Source: a virus
DNA: 37,160 nt
Virus record (IMG/VR): IMGVR_UViG_3300017724_000018
Coordinates: 1-37,160 of that record
Strand: one strand, 5' to 3'
Positions 1 to 7,715 of this stretch are shown in pieces. Made by a program: the position numbers and the translations under genes. How positions within the stretch are numbered: the stretch's first letter is position 1; the number at the start of each line of letters is the position of its first letter. A model generated the notes under the pieces. That model did no database searches. It was not told the DNA's origin and saw only the letters and a list, made by a program, of their open reading frames with translations.

Positions 1-2
1 AT

Positions 3-125
3 ATGCACTGGCGCACAATACTAGCGGCATCGTGGCGCGTGGCGGCGCGTGACAAAACAAAAAGCCAGCGTGACAGCCAAAAATCGACCCCCCACCCCCC
101 CAAACCACGCGACCTGTCCGTATAA
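3..125 (+). CDS. possible C-terminal end of an upstream gene
   Basis: An open frame runs from the left edge to a TAA at 123-125, encoding 40 residues from the first ATG or more if the gene began outside the window. The product is rich in Arg, Lys, Ser and Pro and ends in Pro-Lys-Pro-Arg-Asp-Leu-Ser-Val. A small terminase or HNH nuclease would be expected just upstream of TerL in this kind of phage, and this could be its tail, but no family motif is visible. The opposite strand is also open here, so the call is weak. The DNA is more GC-rich than the rest of the window and has a long C tract at 88-101. Confidence 0.2.
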   Translation: MHWRTILAASWRVAARDKTKSQRDSQKSTPHPPKPRDLSV

Positions 126-162
126 TATGCTTTCCTGCGTACAGCGTAGGGGATTATTAAGT

Positions 163-178
163 ATTAACTTATGTTAAC
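163..178. promoter_or_regulatory. GTTAAC-type operator doublet, site A
   Basis: ATTAAC (163-168) and GTTAAC (173-178) are spaced by exactly 10 bp, one helical turn. Related half-elements follow (GTTGAAC at 181-187, GTTAAT at 192-197). The same 10-bp pitched doublet is found at 31157-31172 and 32093-32108. It lies about 40 bp upstream of the late-operon -10 box, a position that would suit an activator or an upstream-bound repressor. The binding protein is not shown; the Cro-like protein encoded at 31251 is the natural candidate. Confidence 0.55.
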
Positions 179-192
179 TGGTTGAACAAAGG

Positions 193-221
193 TTAATTAT
201 GATGTAGTGTGTGGGTATAAT
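193..221 (+). promoter_or_regulatory. putative sigma70-type promoter of the late (head) operon
   Basis: A perfect TATAAT lies at 216-221, with a weak -35 (TTAATT, 193-198) at 17-bp spacing. It stands 18 bp before the first gene of the head operon and just downstream of operator doublet A. The poor -35 suggests dependence on an activator. A second TATAAT at 121-126 has no convincing -35. Confidence 0.5.
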
Positions 222-238
222 TTGCTTATGGAGTTTAA

Positions 239-529
239 ATGGGTAACAAAGCATGGAAACAACGAGAGCGTGATGTTGCAAAATTTTTCGGGGGGGAGCG
301 TACACCGCTGTCGGGTGGGAATGGCAAGGTTACACGGGCTGACGTTATACATGATGACCTGTTTATAGAGTGCAAATTACGAGTTAAGCATAGCGCGGTT
401 ACATTGTGGGATGACACAGCGAAGATTGCAAAGACCGAAGGCAAAATTCCTGTAATCGCGTTGTGCGAAAAAAACAGGGGTGGGTTTTGGGTTATGGTTC
501 ACTCTAGCGATTTAGAGAAAATAAAATGA
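239..529 (+). CDS. small PD-(D/E)XK nuclease (Holliday-junction-resolvase-like)
   Basis: This 96-residue protein has the layout of the small PD-(D/E)XK nucleases: a conserved Glu near the N-terminus (E10 in a KQRER context), a basic Thr-Pro-Leu-Ser-Gly-Gly turn (22-27), then D35 and the E44-C45-K46 triad in the strand FIECK. The arrangement resembles archaeal Hjc-type resolvases and VRR-NUC-like enzymes, so cleavage of branched or nicked DNA before packaging is plausible. GGAG at 230-233 gives a good ribosome site for the ATG at 239. The stop overlaps the TerL start (ATGA at 526-529), indicating coupling to the packaging motor. The function is inferred from motif and context; substrate unknown. 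Confidence 0.7.
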   Translation: MGNKAWKQRERDVAKFFGGERTPLSGGNGKVTRADVIHDDLFIECKLRVKHSAVTLWDDTAKIAKTEGKIPVIALCEKNRGGFWVMVHSSDLEKIK

Positions 530-1938
530 ACGCATTAGCTAGGGCAGTAGAGATAGCCAAAGAATTAGAACACCGCAAAGCTACAAATCGAATGGCTGAA
601 TACAAGCCGTATGATTATCAAAAAAAATTCCATAATACTATTGCACAACAAAGATTGCTTATGGCTGGTAACCGTATTGGCAAATCGTTTTCTGGCGCAA
701 TGGAAATGGCATATCACCTTACTGGCTTGTATCCTGAATGGTGGGAAGGCAAAAGATTTGTTCGCCCTATACGGGCTTGGGCTGGTGGAGCGTCAAACGA
801 AACTACCCGTGATATTTGCCAAAAAGAATTAGTCGGACAACCTGATGACCCGTCTGCTAGAGGTACAGGTTCTATACCATTAAAACTTATTGGCGAAACA
901 GTGCGTAAAGCTGGTGTGCCTAATGCAATGAACAGTCTTGTCATTAAGCATGTTACAGGCGGGTGGTCACGCCTAGCATTTAAAGCCTACGAAATGGGTA
1001 AAGAAAAATGGATGGGTGAAACAGTTGACGTTGTTTGGCTAGATGAAGAACCACCGTCTTCAATATATACACAATCGCTAACCCGTACTGCCGATAAAGG
1101 CGGTATTGTTTATATGACGTTTACGCCTGAAAGCGGAATGACAGAAACCGTAGCACAATTTGTAAACAACTTACGCAAAGGGCAAGCACTAATACAAGCG
1201 GGGTGGGATGATGCCCCCCATATGACAAAAGAAGTGCGTGAGCAAATTTTATCGGCGTTACCGCCGCATGAAAGAAAGATGCGTGAACGTGGGATACCAC
1301 AATTAGGTTCAGGCTTAGTGTTCCCCTTGGCAGAAGAAAACATTGTATGTGAGCCTTTTGAAATACCTACCTATTGGCCTAGAATAGTAGGTCTTGATTT
1401 TGGCTGGAATCACCCAACAGCGGCAACATGGGCGGCATGGGATAGAGATACAGACACGGCTTACATTTATGATACTTATGCAATGGCGCAAGAAAGCGTT
1501 CCAATACATGCGTCTACTATTAAAGCTAAAGGTTTATGGATACCTTGCATATGGCCTATGGATGGCAGGCAAGCAGATAAAGGGTCAGGTAAATCGCTTA
1601 CAGAGCAATACAGAATTGAAGGCGTGAACATGACACGCGAACATTTTAGCAACCCAGCCCCCCAAGGTCAAAAAGAAGGAACGGGCGGTATTAGCGTTGA
1701 GGCTGGCATACAGGACATGCTGACAAGGTTTCAAACGAATAGATTGAAAATTTTTGCAAATCAGAGTAAGCTGTTAGAAGAAATGAGAATGTATCATAGA
1801 AAGGACGGTAAAATTGTTCCTATCAACGATGATGTAATATCAGCCATGCGGTATGCTATTCTATCATTAAGAAAAGCTAGGGTCAAAAATTACCAACCTA
1901 CTCAATTACGTTCTGATAGTGAGTTTAATGTCTTTTAA
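526..1938 (+). CDS. terL: terminase large subunit (packaging ATPase and nuclease)
   Basis: This 470-residue protein is the DNA-packaging motor. The N-terminal ATPase shows a Walker A segment MAGNRIGKS (46-54), a Walker B with catalytic acid in VVWLDEE (169-175) and a coupling motif MTFTP (197-201). The C-terminal RNase H-like nuclease shows VGLDFGWNHP (D291), a middle Asp around D346 and the closing NDDVISAMRY (D435/D436). Length is typical of short TerL proteins. It heads the structural operon, overlapping the upstream small nuclease by ATGA. No separate small terminase is visible within the window. Confidence 0.95.
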   Translation: MNALARAVEIAKELEHRKATNRMAEYKPYDYQKKFHNTIAQQRLLMAGNRIGKSFSGAMEMAYHLTGLYPEWWEGKRFVRPIRAWAGGASNETTRDICQKELVGQPDDPSARGTGSIPLKLIGETVRKAGVPNAMNSLVIKHVTGGWSRLAFKAYEMGKEKWMGETVDVVWLDEEPPSSIYTQSLTRTADKGGIVYMTFTPESGMTETVAQFVNNLRKGQALIQAGWDDAPHMTKEVREQILSALPPHERKMRERGIPQLGSGLVFPLAEENIVCEPFEIPTYWPRIVGLDFGWNHPTAATWAAWDRDTDTAYIYDTYAMAQESVPIHASTIKAKGLWIPCIWPMDGRQADKGSGKSLTEQYRIEGVNMTREHFSNPAPQGQKEGTGGISVEAGIQDMLTRFQTNRLKIFANQSKLLEEMRMYHRKDGKIVPINDDVISAMRYAILSLRKARVKNYQPTQLRSDSEFNVF

Positions 1939-1952
1939 AGGAAGGAGCAATT

Positions 1953-2252
1953 ATGGGTGGTGTAAGTAAAGTATTCACTAAAGTTTTGAAAGCTACTGGC
2001 ATAGTCAAAGCACCAAAAGTGGCGGCGGCAATAGTGCCGCAACAAATCGCACAAACCGCAAAAAAACAAAAAAGTGCATCATTAGGTGGCACTAAATCTT
2101 CATACGGCGGTTCAACAATTATGGGTAGCGCAAGTGGAGATGAAAGCGAAGCAAATGTATCGTCAACAGTTTTAGGCGGCACTGCTACAAAAGGTAAAAA
2201 GAAAAAATCAACGGCAAGCACAGGTTATTCTAAACCTAATGCAAACGCATAG
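1953..2252 (+). CDS. small phage structural or assembly protein of unknown function
   Basis: This 99-residue basic, Ala/Gly/Ser/Lys-rich protein begins with an amphipathic segment (GGVSKVFTKVLKATGIVKAP) and is low-complexity after about residue 35. Near the C-terminus is STVLGG, similar to NTLLGS in the 73-residue protein two genes on. It has an excellent ribosome site (GGAAGGAGC before the ATG). Short disordered proteins of this sort often sit between TerL and portal genes and are found in virions, but I cannot assign a role. Confidence 0.75.
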   Translation: MGGVSKVFTKVLKATGIVKAPKVAAAIVPQQIAQTAKKQKSASLGGTKSSYGGSTIMGSASGDESEANVSSTVLGGTATKGKKKKSTASTGYSKPNANA

Positions 2253-2259
2253 GTGATGA

Positions 2260-2685
2260 ATGATTGTAACTGTTTCAGATGATGCATTTAAAGAAAAGGC
2301 TTACAATTGGTTAAAGCCAAAAGCGCATTTAGGTGAATATTCAGATGATTTTAGTTACGTTGCTTTTTGTGAAGATGGTAAAATTTTAGGAGTTTTATTA
2401 TTTTCTGATTACGATGGTCACAATATAATGGTTCATCTTGCTCTTGATGACCCAAGATGTTGCCAACGTAGGTATATAAAATTAATGTTTGATTATTGTT
2501 TTAATCAGGCAAAAGTTAATCGCATGACTGCGCTTTGCATTAATGGTTATGAAAGGAACGAGAAATTACTTTCTAAAACTGGTTTTGTTAAAGAGGGCGT
2601 TGTTAGAAAATTTTTTAGAAAAGGCAGTGAACTACATGATGCGGCACTGTACGGAATGTTAAAGGAGGAATGTCGATGGGTATGA
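2260..2685 (+). CDS. GNAT-family N-acetyltransferase
   Basis: This 141-residue protein has the GNAT fold outline: a central strand carrying KILGVLLFSD (41-50), a helix after the acetyl-CoA site region (CCQRRYIKLMFDYCF), then N100-EKLLSKTGFVKEG (100-113), which matches the conserved late motif of RimI/RimJ-like enzymes where an Asn precedes the final helix and the GF turn. The pyrophosphate-binding loop is not a textbook Q/RxxGxG/A. It would transfer an acetyl group from acetyl-CoA to a protein or small molecule; substrate unknown. It begins 7 bases after the previous stop and overlaps the next gene, so it is expressed with the head genes. Confidence 0.75.
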   Translation: MIVTVSDDAFKEKAYNWLKPKAHLGEYSDDFSYVAFCEDGKILGVLLFSDYDGHNIMVHLALDDPRCCQRRYIKLMFDYCFNQAKVNRMTALCINGYERNEKLLSKTGFVKEGVVRKFFRKGSELHDAALYGMLKEECRWV

Positions 2686-2897
2686 AATCATCACCAGCTA
2701 TGCCGCCGCCAGTAGATACGTCTATTACTGACCGAACAGCAGAAAAAGAAGCAAAGCTAGAAGCTGAAAAGCAAAAAATGCTTGGGGCGAAAAAGAAAGG
2801 CATGGCAGGCACAGTGTTAACTAGCGGTATGGGTGTTACAGAAGACGCTAACACAGGAAATACTTTGCTAGGTTCTAATAAAGGAACAATAACCTAA
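2676..2897 (+). CDS. small phage structural or assembly protein of unknown function
   Basis: This is a 73-residue protein if started at the ATG at 2676, which lies 7 bases after a strong AGGAGG (2663-2668). An in-frame ATG at 2670 is too close to that ribosome site. It has a Pro-rich N-terminus, a charged helical middle rich in Lys/Glu/Ala (about 22-46) and a conserved-looking C-terminus (GTVLTSGMGVTEDANTG, then NTLLGS). The terminal motif echoes the protein at 1953. Its stop shares TAATG with the portal start. Likely a minor head or neck protein; unproven. Confidence 0.7.
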   Translation: MGMKSSPAMPPPVDTSITDRTAEKEAKLEAEKQKMLGAKKKGMAGTVLTSGMGVTEDANTGNTLLGSNKGTIT

Positions 2898-4555
2898 TGG
2901 CAGAGTACGCATATGTAAAAAAACGCCTAGCGGCTATGGCAGGCGAAAGAGCCACATGGGAAGACCATTGGCAAGAAATTCTTGATTACGTCATGCCAAG
3001 AAAAGCTGATGTAACATTTATACGTTCTAAAGGCGAAAAGCGCACAGAAGTATTGTTTGATAGCACTGCTATTACAGCTAACACACTGCTTGCCGCAAGT
3101 TTGCAAGGAACATTAACATCCCCATCCTTACCATGGTTTCATATGAAATTGCGTGACCGCGATGCAAATGAAAATCGTGATGTTCAAATTTGGTTAGAAG
3201 ATTGCGCTCAACGTATGTATGACGCTTTCAATGACAGTAACTTCAATACTGAAGTTCACGAAATGTATTTAGATTTAACGTCTATTGGAACAGGTGCTAT
3301 CTTTGTAGAAGAAAGCAAAGAAGGTTATTTAAATGGCGGTTTGCATTTTAAAGCACTGCATATTTCAGAATATTACATTACTGAAAATAGCAAAGGTACG
3401 GTTAATACTCTTTATAGAAAATATAAATTAAGCGCATTGCAGGCAGTAGAAGAATTTGGTGAAGAAAATTTAGGCCCAAAAGTTTTACAAGCGGCAAGAG
3501 AAAAGCCAGATAAACTGTTTGTATTTATACATTCAATAGAGCCTAAAGAGGATTATGAACGTGCCACAGGACAAAAATCCAAATCAAAACTTCCCATTCA
3601 TTCATGTCATGTCTGCGAAGAAGACAAAATGGTTGTTCGCAAAGGTGGATACAACGAATTTCCGTACCTTGTCCCCAGATGGAGTAAAGCAACTGCGGAA
3701 ATTTTTGGCAGAAGTCCAAGTTATAACGCGCTCCCAGACATCAGAACACTTAACAAGGCAGTAGAAATTGGCCTAAAAGCATGGGCAAAAGCTATTGACC
3801 CGCCATTATTGGTAACAGATGACGGTGTTATTGGGCGAGTTAGAACAACGCCAGCGGGTATTACAGTAGTTCGCGGTGATAATGCTGTTAGACCTTTGCA
3901 AATTGGTTCTAACTGGCAAATTACAGATTTAAAAGAAACGCAATTGCGTACAGCAATACGTCAAGCATACTATTCAGACCAGCTACAACTTCAAGATGGC
4001 CCACAAATGACCGCTACAGAAGTGCAAGTTAGGTACGAAATGATGCAACGTCTTCTTGGCCCTACCCTTGGACGTTTCCAAAGTGAATTTCTTAATCCAT
4101 TAATTGAACGTGTGTTTGGTATTATGTATCGAGCCAATGCATTTGGGGAAGAACCTGAAGCATTGCAAGGTCAAAAAATGGACGTTGAGTATGTTGGCCC
4201 ACTAGCGCGGTCACAACGTATGGAAGAAGGAATTGCAATTGAGCGGTTATATCAAATGGCTTTTAATGTGGCGCAAGTTAATCCGCAAATTATGGATAAC
4301 ATTGACCATGATGCGGCTGTAAGATTACGGGCTAATTTATTGGGCGTTCCAAAATCAATTTTGCGTGACCCTGAAGAAATTGAAGCAGAACGTCAAGCGC
4401 AAGCACAAGCGCAGGCGGCACAACAACAAATGATGATGGCGCAACAGCAAGCTGAAGCAGGCAAAACTGAAGCAGAAGCCGCTGAAAAAATAGCACAACC
4501 AGAAGTTCAAGGTCTTTTGAACCAAGCCTTATCAGAACAGGGGGCAATTGAATGA
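2897..4555 (+). CDS. portal protein (head-to-tail connector, T7/podovirus type)
   Basis: This 552-residue protein has the sequence character of the podoviral head-tail connector family: an N-terminal helical segment with WEDHWQEILDYVMPRK (21-36), FDSTAITANTLLAASLQGTL (about 54-73), a following SPSLPWF, and the stem region with QAYYSDQLQLQDGPQMTATE. The last 50 residues are Gln/Ala-rich and helical, like the barrel or crown end of such connectors. The dodecameric ring would sit at one capsid vertex as the DNA channel and the docking point for terminase and then tail. Its start overlaps the previous stop (TAATG) and its stop overlaps the next start (ATGA). Confidence 0.93.
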   Translation: MAEYAYVKKRLAAMAGERATWEDHWQEILDYVMPRKADVTFIRSKGEKRTEVLFDSTAITANTLLAASLQGTLTSPSLPWFHMKLRDRDANENRDVQIWLEDCAQRMYDAFNDSNFNTEVHEMYLDLTSIGTGAIFVEESKEGYLNGGLHFKALHISEYYITENSKGTVNTLYRKYKLSALQAVEEFGEENLGPKVLQAAREKPDKLFVFIHSIEPKEDYERATGQKSKSKLPIHSCHVCEEDKMVVRKGGYNEFPYLVPRWSKATAEIFGRSPSYNALPDIRTLNKAVEIGLKAWAKAIDPPLLVTDDGVIGRVRTTPAGITVVRGDNAVRPLQIGSNWQITDLKETQLRTAIRQAYYSDQLQLQDGPQMTATEVQVRYEMMQRLLGPTLGRFQSEFLNPLIERVFGIMYRANAFGEEPEALQGQKMDVEYVGPLARSQRMEEGIAIERLYQMAFNVAQVNPQIMDNIDHDAAVRLRANLLGVPKSILRDPEEIEAERQAQAQAQAAQQQMMMAQQQAEAGKTEAEAAEKIAQPEVQGLLNQALSEQGAIE

Positions 4556-4758
4556 AGGATGAGTTTGACCAAATAGCAGAAGATTATCTTGGTACATTTA
4601 CCACAGATGAAGGAAAGCGCGTATATGAAGATTTAAAACGTGCTTATTATTACAGGTCTAGTTTTGATACTGACCCGTACAAAACCGCTTACCAAGAAGG
4701 TCAGCGTTCAGTAATCATTAGGCTGATAAATCTAATGAGTAAAAAGGAGCAATTATGA
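4552..4758 (+). CDS. Bbp19-like small phage protein
   Basis: This 68-residue acidic helical protein has the pattern F-x-x-x-EGKRVYEDLKRAYYY ... T-A-Y-x-EGQRSVIIRLINLM. This matches my memory of the Bbp19-like proteins found between portal and scaffold genes of Bordetella phage BPP-1 and related podoviruses. The function is unknown; position suggests a role in head assembly. It is coupled on both sides by ATGA overlaps. Confidence 0.7.
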   Translation: MKDEFDQIAEDYLGTFTTDEGKRVYEDLKRAYYYRSSFDTDPYKTAYQEGQRSVIIRLINLMSKKEQL

Positions 4759-5570
4759 GTGAAGAAGTAATGACCAATGCCGAACAGGAAACCTCAACTA
4801 CGCTGATGGGGTCTGATGACGGGATTGATAATCAAGATTGGAAATCAGCGTTACCAGAAGAACTACGAAATGATGCAACGCTAAGTAACTTTAAAGATGT
4901 TGCTAGTCTTGCTAAGACTGTAGTTCATCAACAACAGCAAATGGGCAACAGAATACCTTTGCCAAAAACTGATGAAGAACGTGCCGAACTATATACTAAG
5001 TTGGGTAGGCCAGAAACCGCTGATGGATATGAAATAGACATTGGCGAAGAACTAAAACCATATTTTAGGGATGAAAACATCCAAGCATTTAGGCAAGTAG
5101 CGCATGAAATTGGGTTAAACCCACAGCAAGTAAGCGCACTAATAGATATGCAAAAAAATTCTATCGCATCTGAACTGTCAAACAGCCCTGCACATTTAGA
5201 AGTGCAAGCACAGGAAACACAAGACGTTCTTAAACAAGAATGGGGTGTTCAGTATGATAGAGAAATACGAAGCGCAAAACGGGCTTTGCAAGTTTATGGT
5301 GATGATGAAATCATGGAACTTATGAACACTGAAGCTGGCAATAATCCCGCTGTAATTAAAATGTTTGCACGTTTGGGCAAAGAAATTACAGAAGACATGA
5401 CGCAAAATACGCAAAACAATAATCTTGCTGTATCTGCGCTTGATGCCCGTTCAGAAATTGATGCAGTTATGCAAGACCCAACGCATGCTTATTTCAATGA
5501 CCGTCATCCAGAACACAAAACGGCTGTTGAAAAAATGCGTCAATTGCATGAAAAAGTGTTTGGGGAGTAA
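4755..5570 (+). CDS. capsid assembly scaffolding protein
   Basis: This 271-residue, strongly acidic protein immediately precedes the capsid gene, where podoviral scaffolds are encoded. Visible features are an acidic disordered N-terminus, the segment RIPLPKTDEERAELYTKLGR followed by PETADGYE (common in this family), long predicted helices in the middle, and a C-terminal charged helix (HKTAVEKMRQLHEKVF) that would be the capsid-contact segment. It would guide procapsid assembly and then be released. Its start has a GGAGC ribosome site and overlaps the previous stop. Confidence 0.88.
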   Translation: MSEEVMTNAEQETSTTLMGSDDGIDNQDWKSALPEELRNDATLSNFKDVASLAKTVVHQQQQMGNRIPLPKTDEERAELYTKLGRPETADGYEIDIGEELKPYFRDENIQAFRQVAHEIGLNPQQVSALIDMQKNSIASELSNSPAHLEVQAQETQDVLKQEWGVQYDREIRSAKRALQVYGDDEIMELMNTEAGNNPAVIKMFARLGKEITEDMTQNTQNNNLAVSALDARSEIDAVMQDPTHAYFNDRHPEHKTAVEKMRQLHEKVFGE

Positions 5571-5574
5571 TTTA

Positions 5575-5602
5575 TTGCAATAAATCGCTTTTCAGCTATA
5601 CT
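5575..5602 (+). promoter_or_regulatory. putative sigma70-type promoter for the capsid gene
   Basis: TTGCAA (5575-5580), 16 bp, TATACT (5597-5602). It is the best promoter match inside the structural operon and sits in the 173-bp gap between the scaffold and the capsid start, where extra transcripts for the most abundant protein are useful. The -35 lies in a perfect 14-bp palindrome at 5571-5584. A leftward promoter at 29300-29327 has the same 16-bp spacing and the same -10. Confidence 0.6.
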
Positions 5603-5651
5603 AATTATAGTTTTGCCCTTTATTGGATAACAAAACAAAAGTGTGGTGCTT

Positions 5652-5695
5652 AAACCCGTTAGGTAATGACGTACATTACTAGGTTTCCCGTAAGG
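5652..5695 (+). ncRNA. structured 5' leader of the capsid mRNA
   Basis: An inner stem GTAATG (5663-5668) / CATTAC (5674-5679) with a 5-nt loop is enclosed by an outer stem AAACC (5652-5656) / GGTTT (5682-5686). A near-perfect direct repeat, CCCGTTAGG (5655-5663) and CCCGTAAGG (5687-5695), flanks it. It lies downstream of the capsid promoter and 48 bases before the start codon, outside any gene. It may stabilise the mRNA or regulate translation; it does not match a riboswitch class I know. Confidence 0.4.
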
Positions 5696-5743
5696 ACAAA
5701 AACCGATTTAATATGTAAACTTTAACTTTTGGAGGCATTTATT

Positions 5744-6604
5744 ATGTCAATAGAGATAACCACCGCTTTTGTAGAACAATACAAAAGCAACGTGTTTCAT
5801 CTCGCACAGCAAAAAGGTTCAAGATTGCGTGACACGGTTAAATTGGAAACAGTTAACGGCAAGTCACACTTTTTTGAAAGAATTGGTTCTGTTGCGGCTG
5901 AAAAACGTACAAGCAGACACGCCGATACGCCCAGAATGGATACACCCCATTCCAGACGTAAAGTAACTATGGATGATTATGATTGGGCAGACCTAATCGA
6001 CAACGAAGATAAAGTTCGTATGTTGATTTCTCCGCAATCAGAATATGCCATGGCTGGCGCATGGGCTATGGGAAGGGCAATGGATGACAGCATTATTGCG
6101 GCGGCAAGCGGAAGCGCTTACGGCGGCGTTAGTGGTGGCACAACTATCGCACTACCAGCGGCACAAAAAATCGTTCATGGAAGCGCAGGCTTAACATTGG
6201 CAAAACTGATTGAAGCAAAAGAAAAGATTGATGCTTCAGACGTTGACCCAGATGAAGAACGCTACATGATTGTAACAGCTAAACAAATGTCAAATATGCT
6301 TAACATTGAAAAAATTACATCAAGTGATTATGCCAGTGTGAAAGCGTTAGTACAGGGTCAACTTGATACCTACATGGGTTTCAAATTTATCCGAACAGAA
6401 CGACTAGCATTAGATGCTAATGGTGACCGTTCAGTATTGGCATTTTGTCGTAGCGCAATTGGCCTTGCAGTAGGCGCAGATATTTCAACTAAAATTTCTG
6501 AACGTGCTGACAAGAATTATGCAACCCAAGTGTTTTTATCAATGACTATCGGCGCAACTCGTGTCGAAGACGAAAAAGTCATTGAAATTGCATGTAACGA
6601 ATAG
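5744..6604 (+). CDS. major capsid protein
   Basis: The protein has 286 residues from the ATG at 5744, which stands 8 bases after GGAGG (5731-5735); the in-frame TTG at 5729 overlaps that ribosome site and is rejected. It looks like the HK97-fold capsid proteins of BPP-1-like podoviruses: N-terminal helix FVEQYKSNVFHLAQQKGS, a segment RRKVTMDDYDWADLID in the E-loop/P-domain region, a small-residue stretch (AAASGSAYGGVSGGT), and a C-terminal strand region with ISERADKNYATQVFL. Coat proteins of this length build T=7-size heads in related phages. Preceded by its own promoter and a structured leader and followed by the decoration gene. No frameshift product is evident. Confidence 0.9.
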   Translation: MSIEITTAFVEQYKSNVFHLAQQKGSRLRDTVKLETVNGKSHFFERIGSVAAEKRTSRHADTPRMDTPHSRRKVTMDDYDWADLIDNEDKVRMLISPQSEYAMAGAWAMGRAMDDSIIAAASGSAYGGVSGGTTIALPAAQKIVHGSAGLTLAKLIEAKEKIDASDVDPDEERYMIVTAKQMSNMLNIEKITSSDYASVKALVQGQLDTYMGFKFIRTERLALDANGDRSVLAFCRSAIGLAVGADISTKISERADKNYATQVFLSMTIGATRVEDEKVIEIACNE

Positions 6605-6616
6605 GAGGGATGAGAG

Positions 6617-7081
6617 ATGGCTACAGTTTATTCTGCACAGAAAACTCTGACGGACGTTAACAATCCTTCAGAAAAAGTTAAAACAAACGAATTGCATGGG
6701 CGAGTTCGTATGGCTTTTGGCTCTTATGAGGCTTCAGGTCTATCGGCTGGCGATGTAATTGAAATGTTTAACTTGCCAAATGGAGCGCGATTACTTTCTG
6801 GCTCTATCGCACATGATGCGCTAGGAAGTTCGACTACTCTATCAGTAGGTTATGCGGCACATAAAGACAGTGCTGGCACAACCGTTGCTCTTTCAGCGGC
6901 GGCATACAAGGCGGCGGCATCTTCTGCTTCTGCTGGTCTGTCCGACATTCTAGCTACTATTGCTTTAGGCAATGGTGGTGAAGTAAATGCTGATGGTAAC
7001 GGCCTACCGATTACAGTGACATTGGCTGGCGCGGCGGCAACAGGTACAATTCAATGTACTATGATGTACGTCACAGACTAA
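6617..7081 (+). CDS. probable capsid decoration (cement) protein, Bbp16-like
   Basis: This 154-residue, mostly beta protein is rich in Ala, Gly, Ser and Thr and has repeated strands such as VIEMFNLPNGARLLSGSIAH and TTLSVGYAAH. It follows the capsid gene by 12 bases with a strong ribosome site (GGAGGG). In BPP-1 the corresponding place is held by the cement protein Bbp16, a jelly-roll dimer on the capsid surface. The identity is inferred from position, size and strand pattern rather than a catalytic motif. The alternative is an unrelated minor head protein. Confidence 0.6.
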   Translation: MATVYSAQKTLTDVNNPSEKVKTNELHGRVRMAFGSYEASGLSAGDVIEMFNLPNGARLLSGSIAHDALGSSTTLSVGYAAHKDSAGTTVALSAAAYKAAASSASAGLSDILATIALGNGGEVNADGNGLPITVTLAGAAATGTIQCTMMYVTD

Positions 7082-7091
7082 GTAATATGAT

Positions 7092-7115
7092 GGGGGGCGA
7101 ACAATATTGCCCCCC
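7092..7115 (+). terminator. GC hairpin after the capsid-decoration pair (attenuating terminator)
   Basis: GGGGGGC (7092-7098) pairs with GCCCCCC (7109-7115) around a 10-nt loop. What follows is only weakly T-rich (GTCTAATTT), so it probably acts as a partial terminator or an mRNA 3' stabiliser, letting tail genes be expressed below the capsid level. Confidence 0.55.
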
Positions 7116-7136
7116 GTCTAATTTAAAGGATGGCAA

Positions 7137-7715
7137 ATGGCAACGGACGTATCAATATGTGCTAACGCTTTAAGGCGATTAGGTGATGACCCAATTACAT
7201 CATTGGGTGATGATACGGAACGTGCAAGATTGTGTAATGGATTTTACGCAGACGCAAGGGATAGTGTGCTAAGAGCGCACCCATGGAACTTTGCAATTAC
7301 CAGAACAAAACTGGCTCAATTAACTGCTAAACCGTCATATGGTTTTAACTATATGTACGCTTTGCCAACAAACCCCTATTGCTTGCGGGTCTTGGAAATG
7401 GAATTTCCCGACTATATTTTTAAAATTGAAACAGAGCCTACACATGGAAGGGTTTTGTTAACTGATGAAGGCGAAGCAAAAATTCTATATGTAAGCCGTG
7501 TAACTGATGCATCACTATTTGATAGCATTTTTGTTGATGCATTAACTGCCAAAATGTCAGTTGATTTAGCATACCCTGTTACGGGTAGCACAACATTGCA
7601 GGGGCAAATGCAAAAACTTTACGAAAATAAATTATCTGAAGCGCGGAGTGTCGATGGTATGGAAGGTTATATTGATGACTTTGGTTCAGACACATTTACG
7701 AATTTTAGAAAATAA
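7137..7715 (+). CDS. tail tubular protein A (gp11-like adaptor)
   Basis: This 192-residue helical protein opens with ICANALRRLGDDPITSLGDD, then an Arg-Asp-Ser-Val-Leu-Arg-x-His-Pro-Trp-Asn-Phe segment typical of T7 gp11-type tail tubular proteins. It would form the 12-subunit ring between portal and nozzle. AAAGGA lies 6 bases before the start. Its stop overlaps the start of tail tubular protein B (TAATG), the usual order in podoviruses. Confidence 0.9.
   Translation: MATDVSICANALRRLGDDPITSLGDDTERARLCNGFYADARDSVLRAHPWNFAITRTKLAQLTAKPSYGFNYMYALPTNPYCLRVLEMEFPDYIFKIETEPTHGRVLLTDEGEAKILYVSRVTDASLFDSIFVDALTAKMSVDLAYPVTGSTTLQGQMQKLYENKLSEARSVDGMEGYIDDFGSDTFTNFRK

Noticed and set aside
5729-5743. 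Longer start (TTG) for the capsid protein
   Set aside because: The TTG overlaps the GGAGG that serves the ATG at 5744.
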